36,271 bases of DNA from assembly GCA_900556135.1 (NCBI GenBank), contig USNR01000017.1, positions 1-36,271 of the forward strand, in the 5' to 3' direction. Positions 7,881 through 16,596 of the stretch are shown here, piece by piece. Both the position numbers and the translations under genes were made by a program. The notes beneath the pieces are model-generated. The model was not told the DNA's origin. It saw nothing but the letters and a program-made list of their open reading frames with translations, and did not search any database. The stretch's first letter is position 1. Every line of letters begins with the position of its first letter. The stretch is from an uncultured Clostridium sp. (GTDB lineage: Bacteria > Bacillota > Clostridia > TANB77 > CAG-508).

Positions 7881-9218
7881 TTACTCTATGCTAAATGACA
7901 TTGTAAAATCTGTACCTTCATTTAGTTGCATTACAACATTCAATGTTACGTCTTCTTTTGCCTTAGCCGTTAAATCGCCTACCACTACTTTAAAAATATA
8001 TAATCCATTTTTTTCTTCAATATCAGTATATGTAAAGTTGTTTCTATAAAATAATTTATTTTTTACAAATTCCTCAAAAGATGATTGAGTAGGATAATTT
8101 TTTTCTTTAAATGATGTAGCCAATTTTTCATATGCATATTTATAATCTTGAGTATTTATTGCATCTTTAAATTTTTCTATATTCATTGCCGCCTTATTTT
8201 CGTTTCTTGTTGAGTTGTATTTTTCAGTAAACTGAGGCAAATTAATTGTATGGTTATCTAACAATATTTTATATTGCATTAAATCAGTTTCTTCAAATAT
8301 GTAATAGTTTCCATACTGGTCTTGTATTATATAATACTTAATATCTCCTTTTTGCTCAATATTATAATTTGTTAATACCGAAGAAATTAATCTATTATAG
8401 TTATCAGTTACATATGACAAAAATTCATTTTCATTGTTAAATCTATTATCCCTATACTCTTCATCAAGTACAGAATATAATTCTTGTTTATCATTCATCA
8501 ACATATACTTAAACATGCTAAAGTATTTCTCTATCATTTCCTCATCCGATACATTTTTCAATGATATAGTATTATCTGAATATTTTTTTATGCTTTCAGT
8601 AGTTTCTTTAAAATCTTCTAGCTTTTCTATACTAGTATAATTATTTTTCACCATATATTCATATGGATATATTTCAAAGGACATATTATTAAAATCAACA
8701 TTTATTATATACCCATAATCATATAGCTTGTTATCAGCATAGGCTTTTAATTTTCCAAATACTATATACTCACTAATATTATTCTCTAATTCCTTTACAT
8801 ATAATGCACTTATATGCATTTCTCCGCCTTTTACCTTAGTATATATATTTTCTTTTGTGATTTCTAAGTCTTTGATACATTCTTCACTTAACATATGGTA
8901 TAAAGATTTTGCATTTTCAATTTTAAATTCATCATCAATTTCAGTATAATATATGTTGTCATCCGGATATAGTTCTTTTATATTATCGTTGTACTTATTG
9001 ATGCATCTTTCTACCACAAAGTATCTATTTCTTGCAGATTCCAACTTAAACTTTTTTTCTTCTTTTTCATCCTTTGCTAAACCTTGCGCTCCATTATTTG
9101 GATCTGTCAAACTTATATCTGCCTTTCTTCTTTCTCTTACCACATGTAATACTATAGTCATTCCCAGAATCACAACAATTACACTTATTAATATTATAAG
9201 TTGTTTTAATTTCTTCAT
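7881..9218 (-). CDS. Membrane-anchored NTF2-like protein, candidate VirB8/TcpC-like T4SS component
   Basis: The 445-aa protein has one N-terminal membrane segment (about residues 6-27) with a short basic cytoplasmic tip; the rest is presumably extracellular. By eye the outer part contains three repeated alpha+beta units of the NTF2-like kind: around 65-190, around 215-320 (starting EEMIEKYFSMFKYMLMNDKQ) and around 335-445 (starting MNIEKFKDAINTQDYKYAYE). In Gram-positive conjugation systems the VirB8-like subunit (TcpC and relatives) has one membrane helix followed by tandem NTF2-like domains, so that role is plausible. It is the last gene of the operon, 27 bases after the multi-domain hydrolase. 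The function is inferred from topology and context, not from a recognised signature. Confidence 0.75.
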   Translation of the reverse strand: MKKLKQLIILISVIVVILGMTIVLHVVRERRKADISLTDPNNGAQGLAKDEKEEKKFKLESARNRYFVVERCINKYNDNIKELYPDDNIYYTEIDDEFKIENAKSLYHMLSEECIKDLEITKENIYTKVKGGEMHISALYVKELENNISEYIVFGKLKAYADNKLYDYGYIINVDFNNMSFEIYPYEYMVKNNYTSIEKLEDFKETTESIKKYSDNTISLKNVSDEEMIEKYFSMFKYMLMNDKQELYSVLDEEYRDNRFNNENEFLSYVTDNYNRLISSVLTNYNIEQKGDIKYYIIQDQYGNYYIFEETDLMQYKILLDNHTINLPQFTEKYNSTRNENKAAMNIEKFKDAINTQDYKYAYEKLATSFKEKNYPTQSSFEEFVKNKLFYRNNFTYTDIEEKNGLYIFKVVVGDLTAKAKEDVTLNVVMQLNEGTDFTMSFSIE

Positions 9219-9245
9219 TTTTATATCTCCCTTCTAGTTTTGACA

Positions 9246-12200
9246 CTATTGTGGTTCGTCCAAGTATATGTATCCATTTGAACTTGCAGCGTAACTTAAT
9301 GTGATTTTTCTTACTCCTCTCCAGGTTACACCAGATCCAGCATCACTAATCCATACTCCATCATCAGTAACACCTTCCACATAAGCAACGTGTCCATAAG
9401 GATTTCCTGCCCATGAAATTATCGAATTTACCTTTGGAGTTGAGCCATATTTAAACCATCCATTTGAAGCATTAATTCTATAATATTCTCCGCCATTTCC
9501 CACTTGAGTTGGATATTTTTTATATTTTGTTCCATATTGTTCCAAGTACATACTTGCTCTTCCATTTGCCCACCATGTGCATTGAAATGGTGTTAAAGCA
9601 TTATATGAATAAGACCAGTACTTTGGAAATGGTCCACTTTGCATATATGAATTTCCATTATGTACTTCTGTATTAAGCATTTCATTATATTGTTCCGTCA
9701 ATGCGTCTGCCTCTTCTTGAGTTGAAATTCCCGCATTTCCTTCATAGTCTACATCCTTAGAATCAACGCTCCAGTCTCCCCATTCATATATTCCTTCATG
9801 GAAAAGTTTCCATTCAGCTTTTCTTCTTCTGGTTAATCCCGGATAATATGTTCCATATGCATCAGTTACAGGTCTACTCATAAAGTTATTGTATAATGCT
9901 TCAGTATCCCCATATGTATTATATGCGCTTTTAAACGACTGCAATCCTGTACTTCCATAGGCACCACAGTTGTAAGTTCTTGATACTAGTGCATCTACTT
10001 GCCAATTTTCCAAATCTAATCCTAGAGCATTAACCTTCTCTGCCACATCTGCAATACAGTCCATTGCTACCGCATCCACTATAGTTTTATCTATCCATGA
10101 GTTAACCCCATACTGACTAACATCTATTCCATACTCAGCAAACCTCGAAGCATTATTTCCAAGAGTTACACCTGGTCCTGCAGTTCTTTGTCCATCTCCG
10201 ATATCCTCAACTCGATACTGAGTTCCATCTGCTGAAAGAGTTGTTGTTCCTTCCATTAACTTAATCATTTCTGTTATAGTTGCATATCTTCCAGAGTTAG
10301 CCGCAGAATATTTATTCATTTTAAACACATCAGTGTCTAAATCTGTCACTCCAAAGTCAACTCCTGTCATTTTGTATAATACATATTTCATCATCTGTAT
10401 TAATAATTCATTGTCCAAATTATTATCCATTAATGCGAACATCATCTCTCCGCCATCTCTATACGCATCATATGCGCACACTCTTAGTCCACTATATGGA
10501 ACTTTAAACTTCATTTTGCTTAGTCTTACAAAAGCATCTGTATCCTCACATTTTATTACTGGGTCTTGCTCTATTGGAGAGGTAAAGCCATATGTACTTA
10601 CCTGTGTTGTTGTTTCCCACCTTGTAAGATTTGCAGAACCACTATAGTGCCCTGAGCTCACTGTAGGTTCTCCTATGTCTTCTGTTCTATCATATGTTTG
10701 AGATAGTTTGAACAATAAATGTTCCACATTTACTAGATAATAACTTGTTGTATAATCTTTTGTTTTTGTCGGTTCGGAGATTCTTGATAACTCCTCTCCA
10801 GTTTCTTCATCAATATACCATGATGTTGTTGTTTTAGTTGTTACAGTACAAGAATCTAAAACTCTTATGGTCATCCAATTTTTTCTAAATGCATCACCTA
10901 TAAATCCCGAGTTGGCTGAACTACCACCTCCAGTTACACCAGCTCGCATATTTTCAATCAATTGATTTATTCCTTCAGTTGATGTTATATGTAAACCGTC
11001 ACTAGCATATGCAGTTTTCAGTAATCCATTATCTTCATATAATCCCTCTGATATATCAACATATTTAGCCCAACTGTTATTCGAGCAGAACGTCTGAAGC
11101 CATTCATTAAATGTATCCACTAAATTATTAAAAGATATCGGATTACCGGTCCAATAACGTGTTCCTACATGATATATGCTATCTACATATATTGTCACAT
11201 TTGGATATCTAGCATGTAAATTATTTAGCACTTGCTCCATCGAACTTGTTTGTCCAAGTCCATTTGTCCCTAGCATTATACATATTCCATTTACTGAATC
11301 TGGCAATTGCACATTTCTAGAGCCATTACTATATGTTCCTCTGGCAACGCTGCCTGAACCATTTGCTGTTACATTAACCCAGTTTGCTGGGTTGGAACTT
11401 CCAACACCTATTGCCGTAATGTCATTTCCAATAGCTTTCAACTGTGTTTCTATTCCTTCTATTCTAGAATCTCCTAAAAATAAGAATCCGTCCACAGAGG
11501 CATTGTTTGTACTACCTGATGCTGTATTATCAGGAGTTGAATCTATTGCTACCAAATATGTAAGAGCACTAACTACATCAGATATTGGCACCCAACCTGT
11601 TCTCATATTTGTCGAATTATAAACATTTGATATATACACTTGATCTCCATTTATTCCAAGGGCAACACTTATATGTTCTCCACCTGTAAATTTGCTTCCG
11701 TCTGACAACGTTGTATTAATAAAACTACAAATTACAGGTTTGCCACTTTCTAAATAGCTTCTAAGTTTGCTTTCGTAATCAGATGTATATGCAGAATTAC
11801 TAATTCCATAATCATTAAGACGTGCTTGTATTGTACTTGGACCAGTATAGCTCATACCTCCTGCAACATCAACAGGTGTAACAGATACAGTTTGACTAAA
11901 ACCAGACAAAACAACAGCTATAGATGTCGGTCCACATCCATCATGTTCCATAGTGCCTCCATTCCAGTACGAAACTCCAGCCCACCTCGAAGAATTTTGC
12001 TTATATTCTGTATATTGAATTCCATTAAATTCTACTCTTTGCGTAAATCCATCCTGGTCGAAATTTCCAGTTTCACTATTAGAGCTTGTTGAATAATCGC
12101 CTATTTCTTTTGATGCAGATGCCCCCTCGATTATGTAGTCTGCTATTGCCGAAACATATCTTGGATTTTGCGTTGCCAGGCATAGGTCAATAAAGAACAT

Positions 12201-13022
12201 TATTGGTAGTTCATATTGCTCATATAATGACGTATCAATAGTTTTAGTTGTCCCATCTCTTCCAAGAAAAACTATTTTTCCATCTGAATCTAATGTATAT
12301 TCACCATAGGTATCCAAATCCGACATTTCCTTAACATATGTCATATTACCTATGAAATCGTTTTCGGCATCATGTCTTTCTAATTTTATTCCTCCAGGAA
12401 TTCCAACCAGCCCATTACTATCCGTCCATGCTGTTTGAGTAACCAATGCTGCTTCCATATATCTTTTTATATATTTTCTTGCTTTCTTTTTAGCCTTCTT
12501 CTCTTTCTTTTCTTTTTCACTTAATGTATCATCATTATCTATATTTTTATAATCCTCATCCTCTTCGACATCTTCTTCATCTGCCATAAAGCCCAAGTCC
12601 GCAAGATCTATTCCCTGGGCGGACAGATCGTCGAGCAGTTCGTCAACGTCATCATCATCTACAACTATTCCATCACCCGTCGTCCATTTTCCAATCCAGC
12701 CTAATATCTTATCCTTTATTTCTACTAGTTTTTCTTTTATTATCCTTGCTATCTCAAATATTGCACCGAAGAATAAGAGTGCTATTAATATTATTGCAAT
12801 TATAGGTATTAACATCCTGAACACCTTTCTTGCAATTTTTTTAGCTAGCTTCTTGGGATCTTTCATTTCCTTTGCCACTTTTTTTGCAGCATCTTTTGCA
12901 GCTCCCGCATAGTTGCCTGCAGCTGCTTTTGTTCCAATGTTAGCAATATCTTTTGCATCTTGAATATCCTCTTTTAGTTGATCTACTTTTGATTCTTCTT
13001 GGTTGTTAGTATTATCTTCCAC
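9246..13022 (-). CDS. T4SS-associated membrane protein with four hydrolase-type domains (C39-like, SGNH, GH24-like lysozyme, CHAP)
   Basis: This 1258-aa protein is probably the cell-wall-opening component of the secretion system. Order of parts: an Ala/Lys-rich cytoplasmic N-terminus; a membrane segment at about 69-95; a very acidic linker (120-165). Next is a papain-like C39-type domain with Cys in HDGCGPTS (C363), His in GGEHISVAL (H450) and N466. Then an SGNH/GDSL-type domain with FLFLGDSR (S519), MLGTNG (N587) and SDGLH (D675, H678). A lysozyme-like GH24-type domain follows (about 915-1078), with MEG (E924), DIGDGQRTAGPGVTLG and the closing GLTRRRKAEWKLF. A C-terminal CHAP amidase/endopeptidase domain has FQCTWWANGR (C1148) and YGHVAYVEG (H1211). 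The start is GTG at 13022 behind AAGGATGTG. Gram-positive T4SSs usually carry one or two wall hydrolase domains (TcpG/VirB1-like), so four here is unusual. Confidence 0.88.
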   Translation of the reverse strand: MEDNTNNQEESKVDQLKEDIQDAKDIANIGTKAAAGNYAGAAKDAAKKVAKEMKDPKKLAKKIARKVFRMLIPIIAIILIALLFFGAIFEIARIIKEKLVEIKDKILGWIGKWTTGDGIVVDDDDVDELLDDLSAQGIDLADLGFMADEEDVEEDEDYKNIDNDDTLSEKEKKEKKAKKKARKYIKRYMEAALVTQTAWTDSNGLVGIPGGIKLERHDAENDFIGNMTYVKEMSDLDTYGEYTLDSDGKIVFLGRDGTTKTIDTSLYEQYELPIMFFIDLCLATQNPRYVSAIADYIIEGASASKEIGDYSTSSNSETGNFDQDGFTQRVEFNGIQYTEYKQNSSRWAGVSYWNGGTMEHDGCGPTSIAVVLSGFSQTVSVTPVDVAGGMSYTGPSTIQARLNDYGISNSAYTSDYESKLRSYLESGKPVICSFINTTLSDGSKFTGGEHISVALGINGDQVYISNVYNSTNMRTGWVPISDVVSALTYLVAIDSTPDNTASGSTNNASVDGFLFLGDSRIEGIETQLKAIGNDITAIGVGSSNPANWVNVTANGSGSVARGTYSNGSRNVQLPDSVNGICIMLGTNGLGQTSSMEQVLNNLHARYPNVTIYVDSIYHVGTRYWTGNPISFNNLVDTFNEWLQTFCSNNSWAKYVDISEGLYEDNGLLKTAYASDGLHITSTEGINQLIENMRAGVTGGGSSANSGFIGDAFRKNWMTIRVLDSCTVTTKTTTSWYIDEETGEELSRISEPTKTKDYTTSYYLVNVEHLLFKLSQTYDRTEDIGEPTVSSGHYSGSANLTRWETTTQVSTYGFTSPIEQDPVIKCEDTDAFVRLSKMKFKVPYSGLRVCAYDAYRDGGEMMFALMDNNLDNELLIQMMKYVLYKMTGVDFGVTDLDTDVFKMNKYSAANSGRYATITEMIKLMEGTTTLSADGTQYRVEDIGDGQRTAGPGVTLGNNASRFAEYGIDVSQYGVNSWIDKTIVDAVAMDCIADVAEKVNALGLDLENWQVDALVSRTYNCGAYGSTGLQSFKSAYNTYGDTEALYNNFMSRPVTDAYGTYYPGLTRRRKAEWKLFHEGIYEWGDWSVDSKDVDYEGNAGISTQEEADALTEQYNEMLNTEVHNGNSYMQSGPFPKYWSYSYNALTPFQCTWWANGRASMYLEQYGTKYKKYPTQVGNGGEYYRINASNGWFKYGSTPKVNSIISWAGNPYGHVAYVEGVTDDGVWISDAGSGVTWRGVRKITLSYAASSNGYIYLDEPQ

Positions 13023-13050
13023 GTTATCACATCCTTACTTTCGGACTTTT

Positions 13051-13971
13051 TTACAGATTAATTTCTACTGTTTTTATATCATTTCCAATTTTTATATTTT
13101 CCAATAATATCTTTTTAGTTGTTTTTTCTGGATTATATGTTTTTGTAAACTTTGCATTTATTGTTTGTGTCATTTCTGCTTCTATCTTTAAATACGAAGC
13201 AGGAACTTCTCCTATTGCAACTTTTGATTCCGTTTTATTTTTGTCTTCTATATGCCAATCTGCATCAACATTTACCTGAGTATCATATATATTTATCTCT
13301 CCATTTGTTTTATTGTAAAACTTTATTTTATATATCTCATATAGTCTAAAAATTTGTGAAGATTCGACTTCTATTTTAATATTGTCATCTTCATATGTTT
13401 TGTCTAAGTTTCTTTTATTTATAAATTGTCCTATATTAAGTTCATATTTTCCATTATTGTTTATCACAGTTATATAATCTCCAAAGGTTTCTTCAGATTT
13501 AACTCCACCATCTGCGAGAATATTATTGGTATATGTTATTCTATAGGTAACCATATCTTTATCAGAATACCAATTTTCCTTTGTATAAAGTTTCTTTTCA
13601 TTAAAGATTTTGTTATAATAAAATTTTTCAAAATCCTCCAGACTATTATATAATGCTTCCTTACAATCGTCAGTTAACATTGCATACGCAGAATCAATTT
13701 TTCCATCATTGCAGAATTGTACAAACTTATCTATTGCATTATTATTGTTTTTAGCAACTGTTTCACTCACTTTAGATTCTGATATAATCGATTCTGTTTG
13801 AATCTCGTCTTTTGTAGTCGTATTTTTCTTTCTATCTCCCTTATTCTTCAAGCTCAGTCCTGCTAAATAATTTGCGGTTTGAATTAAAATTATTATAAAA
13901 ACGCAAATGCCAATTATGCTCCATATTTTCTTTCTATTTTGATTATAATACCTCTTTAATTTATTAAACAT
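13051..13971 (-). CDS. Membrane-anchored NTF2-like/Ig-like protein in the T4SS-like operon
   Basis: The 306-aa protein has a basic N-terminus, one membrane helix (about 17-36), a Ser/Thr/Lys-rich linker, then an NTF2-like unit (about 78-185, opening AIDKFVQFCNDGKIDSAYAM). A beta-rich C-terminal half (about 190-306) resembles an Ig-like or DUF4352-like fold by pattern, with ITYTNN and IKFYNKTNGEINIYD strands. It lies between the VirB6-like gene and the multi-domain hydrolase, with AAGAGG before its ATG. It is a second candidate for a VirB8-like assembly factor or for a wall-side scaffold. No diagnostic motif supports a firm name. Confidence 0.72.
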   Translation of the reverse strand: MFNKLKRYYNQNRKKIWSIIGICVFIIILIQTANYLAGLSLKNKGDRKKNTTTKDEIQTESIISESKVSETVAKNNNNAIDKFVQFCNDGKIDSAYAMLTDDCKEALYNSLEDFEKFYYNKIFNEKKLYTKENWYSDKDMVTYRITYTNNILADGGVKSEETFGDYITVINNNGKYELNIGQFINKRNLDKTYEDDNIKIEVESSQIFRLYEIYKIKFYNKTNGEINIYDTQVNVDADWHIEDKNKTESKVAIGEVPASYLKIEAEMTQTINAKFTKTYNPEKTTKKILLENIKIGNDIKTVEINL

Positions 13972-14000
13972 TTTTTACCTCTTAAGCCTTTATTTTATAT

Positions 14001-14027
14001 AAGAGGCAAAAACTTATTTTGCCTCTT
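14001..14027 (-). terminator. Hairpin between the VirB6-like gene and the 306-aa gene
   Basis: A perfect 11-bp stem (AAGAGGCAAAA / TTTTGCCTCTT) lies 13 bases after the VirB6-like stop. The sequence after it on the minus strand (ATATAAAATAAAGG) is only weakly T-rich, so it may be a partial terminator or an mRNA stabilising/processing hairpin within the operon. Confidence 0.6.
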
Positions 14028-14039
14028 AATTGTACAAAT

Positions 14040-16574
14040 CTATACCCAACTATTGTATTCTTTTATCTGATTTACTATCGTTTCTGCTCGGGCAGTTGCA
14101 TTATTTTCATTTAATCCAGCATTCATCAATTTTTCTTTATGAGCTTGTATCACATCATTCTTTTTAGAGCCTCTTAAATCTGATGCACTATATTGTTCAC
14201 TAAGTTTTGCAATCTGTTCTGCATATTTTTGAGCTCCCAATCTTTCTGACTCATACCTTGCTCTTCCTTCTTTAGTATTATCCTGCTCTAAACCTTTTGG
14301 CAACATTTCTTTTTCCATCTTATATAGCTTATCTATTTTCTTGATATTTCCTCCTGCTACCTCTGAATATGAAGACATATTCTCTAAATCTCTATCTCTT
14401 CTCTTGATATACTGGTCTTGAGTTTCACCAGCTTTTATCTGATTTTTACTTTCCCAATATTCGATGTTGCTCTTATTGTTTTTAAACTCTCTTATTCTTG
14501 CCATTTCATCGGCTTTGTCTTCACCATGCATTAATTCGTCCCACGAATGTCTAGTAGTGCTTCTATTTAATGCGTTTTCAGCTTTATTTGCCATAGTGTT
14601 TCCAAGTGCATTTCCAGCAACAACACCTCCAGCTAAGCCTTTCCACATATCTTTTAAGTCTCCACTAACCATTCCTCCGGCAACACCTAATGCCACACCA
14701 GTCATTATTGCAGGAGCTTTTGTCGCAACTTTAAGTGCTCCTCTTCCAAGTTTTTTACCAGCTTTTTTAGCTATACCTTTTGCTCCTCCAGCTGCTCTAT
14801 ATCTCCTTTGAACCATCTTTTTAGCATTGTTTTTTATTGCGTTTGCCCTTGGGAATGCTTCTCTTGCCCCTCTATCTGTCGCTTCAGCAATTCCTTCTCT
14901 AAAGTTCCAATTTGCTCTATCTCCACTATCTGCATTACCATCATCTCCAATGCCTCCAGCATTACTGGTATCGCCAACATTACCAGTATCTCCTGTATTG
15001 CTTTCCCAACTATGCATTTCATCTTGTCCTGCATCTAAGTTTGCCATTTGTTCTGCTGGTGAATATGCTCTAGGCTCTGCTTCCCAATTGTGCATTTCAT
15101 CTTGTCCTGCATCTAGGTTTGCCATTTGTTCTGCTGGTGAATGTGCTCCATTATTACTCTGGCCATTTTGATTGTTCCCAGTTCCTATCGCCAAATCCGA
15201 ATAGCTCGAGTCTATTTTTCCTTTATCAGCATATGATTTTATTTTTTCCTTTCCTGAATCTCCAGATCCGCCAGAACTGCCTTTTCCAGAACCCTTACTC
15301 TTACTGTATGCAGACATTAACTGCGATGCCATAACACCTCCTGCAAATCCTCCACCAGGAGTCATTGCACTCTTGAATCCAAACATATCTTTTACTATCT
15401 TCTCTGCTGGCACTATAAATCCCATAGCAATAATAGCATACAGTGGAGCCTTCTTTACTAAATCAGTCGCCGATGTTACTAATATAGTATATAGTATTAA
15501 ATGTATAATTGGTAGCATTGCATTCATAGCATATTCTCTTAACCAATAGTTAAATGCCTGTGCTTTCCCATCTTTAAGTTTATCTAGTGGATATGTAAGT
15601 GCTACTAATGGAGCTATTAATGTTAAAAATACTAATGTTAATAACCTCTTTAAATATATAAACACAAAATATACTGTATAAAACGTCAATCCTAAGTACA
15701 TTATCAGTGCTGAAAACTTTGGAACGAGGTCTTTATATTCTACACAAAGCCTTATGTAGCCTGTTAAATTTGTATAAAATTTAACTTCCTCTCCATCAAC
15801 CGTATCAGGGTTATCTCCATCCGTTACTGTAACTGAAACCTGTTCAGCTCTAGCCTCACTATTTGAATTTGATAACATTGTTGTTATTTCATCAACAGAT
15901 GTCATAATAAATACCATTATATAGTGTAGGAAAAATACTAAACACATAGCAACAAACCAGTCTTTTGCTCTTTCTTTATATTTTGCCTTATCTGCAGCAG
16001 CTGATGAGAGCATTACTCTTATTCCTATATATGCTAATACAGAAAGCAAACCAGCCAATGCAATCATTCTTAATGTATTATACCAGCTAGAAACGGTCTC
16101 TTTTAATGTTCCAACAATTGACCTACCTGTAAGTTCAGATTCGTCAGCAAAAAAATTAGCGTTTAACATCGGAATATTATTTGCAAAAATTTCTGCAGGA
16201 GTTATTCTAATATTAGGTATACCATAGTCTCCTCTCATTTCATCAGTATCAATTTCATAGTCAGTGTCTCCCGTTGCTTTATTCTCTCTTATATAAGCTG
16301 CTTTATCATCATCTTTATCTAAATATATTTCATATTCTCCTATTCCAAATACTGATTTTATCTGAGACTCTTCTTGTTCCGATCCTACTGTTGTATATAT
16401 AATTCTATTTGCCGCATCACCAAACATCGCTAATAATGCTATAAGCGGTGTAGCCAGTACTCCTCCAACATCAGCTTGGCTATAATTTGGAAATATGAAA
16501 TTAAATAGCATAACTATCATCATTGGTATAATAAACATCTTTTGCTTAATGCTTTTTGTAAATTTCTCTTTCAT
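14040..16574 (-). CDS. VirB6/TrbL-like T4SS inner-membrane channel protein
   Basis: The 844-aa polytopic protein starts with a signal-like helix (about 13-30) and a conserved-looking segment LIALLAMFGDAANRIIY. It has membrane helices near 169-190, 206-226, 286-308, 311-330, 350-370 and 378-390, which is the VirB6/TrbL pattern. The long hydrophilic C-terminal half (from about 400) is Gly/Ser-rich. It contains two tandem copies of a 26-residue unit built on SPAEQMANLDAGQDEMH, a short hydrophobic Gly/Ala stretch, and a charged helical end. VirB6 proteins form the membrane pore of T4SSs and often have variable soluble tails. It follows the VirB4 gene by 22 bases and has an AAGGAG site. The call rests on topology and on the adjacent VirB4 and PrgI; sequence similarity in this family is low. 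Confidence 0.82.
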   Translation of the reverse strand: MKEKFTKSIKQKMFIIPMMIVMLFNFIFPNYSQADVGGVLATPLIALLAMFGDAANRIIYTTVGSEQEESQIKSVFGIGEYEIYLDKDDDKAAYIRENKATGDTDYEIDTDEMRGDYGIPNIRITPAEIFANNIPMLNANFFADESELTGRSIVGTLKETVSSWYNTLRMIALAGLLSVLAYIGIRVMLSSAAADKAKYKERAKDWFVAMCLVFFLHYIMVFIMTSVDEITTMLSNSNSEARAEQVSVTVTDGDNPDTVDGEEVKFYTNLTGYIRLCVEYKDLVPKFSALIMYLGLTFYTVYFVFIYLKRLLTLVFLTLIAPLVALTYPLDKLKDGKAQAFNYWLREYAMNAMLPIIHLILYTILVTSATDLVKKAPLYAIIAMGFIVPAEKIVKDMFGFKSAMTPGGGFAGGVMASQLMSAYSKSKGSGKGSSGGSGDSGKEKIKSYADKGKIDSSYSDLAIGTGNNQNGQSNNGAHSPAEQMANLDAGQDEMHNWEAEPRAYSPAEQMANLDAGQDEMHSWESNTGDTGNVGDTSNAGGIGDDGNADSGDRANWNFREGIAEATDRGAREAFPRANAIKNNAKKMVQRRYRAAGGAKGIAKKAGKKLGRGALKVATKAPAIMTGVALGVAGGMVSGDLKDMWKGLAGGVVAGNALGNTMANKAENALNRSTTRHSWDELMHGEDKADEMARIREFKNNKSNIEYWESKNQIKAGETQDQYIKRRDRDLENMSSYSEVAGGNIKKIDKLYKMEKEMLPKGLEQDNTKEGRARYESERLGAQKYAEQIAKLSEQYSASDLRGSKKNDVIQAHKEKLMNAGLNENNATARAETIVNQIKEYNSWV
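15003..15148 (-). repeat. Tandem 78-base repeat within the VirB6-like gene
   Basis: Two near-identical 68-base blocks (15003-15070 and 15081-15148) sit at a period of 78 bases, or 26 codons. They encode two copies of SPAEQMANLDAGQDEMH plus flanking residues. Only a few bases differ, which indicates a recent in-frame duplication in the cytoplasmic tail. Confidence 0.9.
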
Positions 16575-16596
16575 ACCTACTCCTTATTAACTTTGT

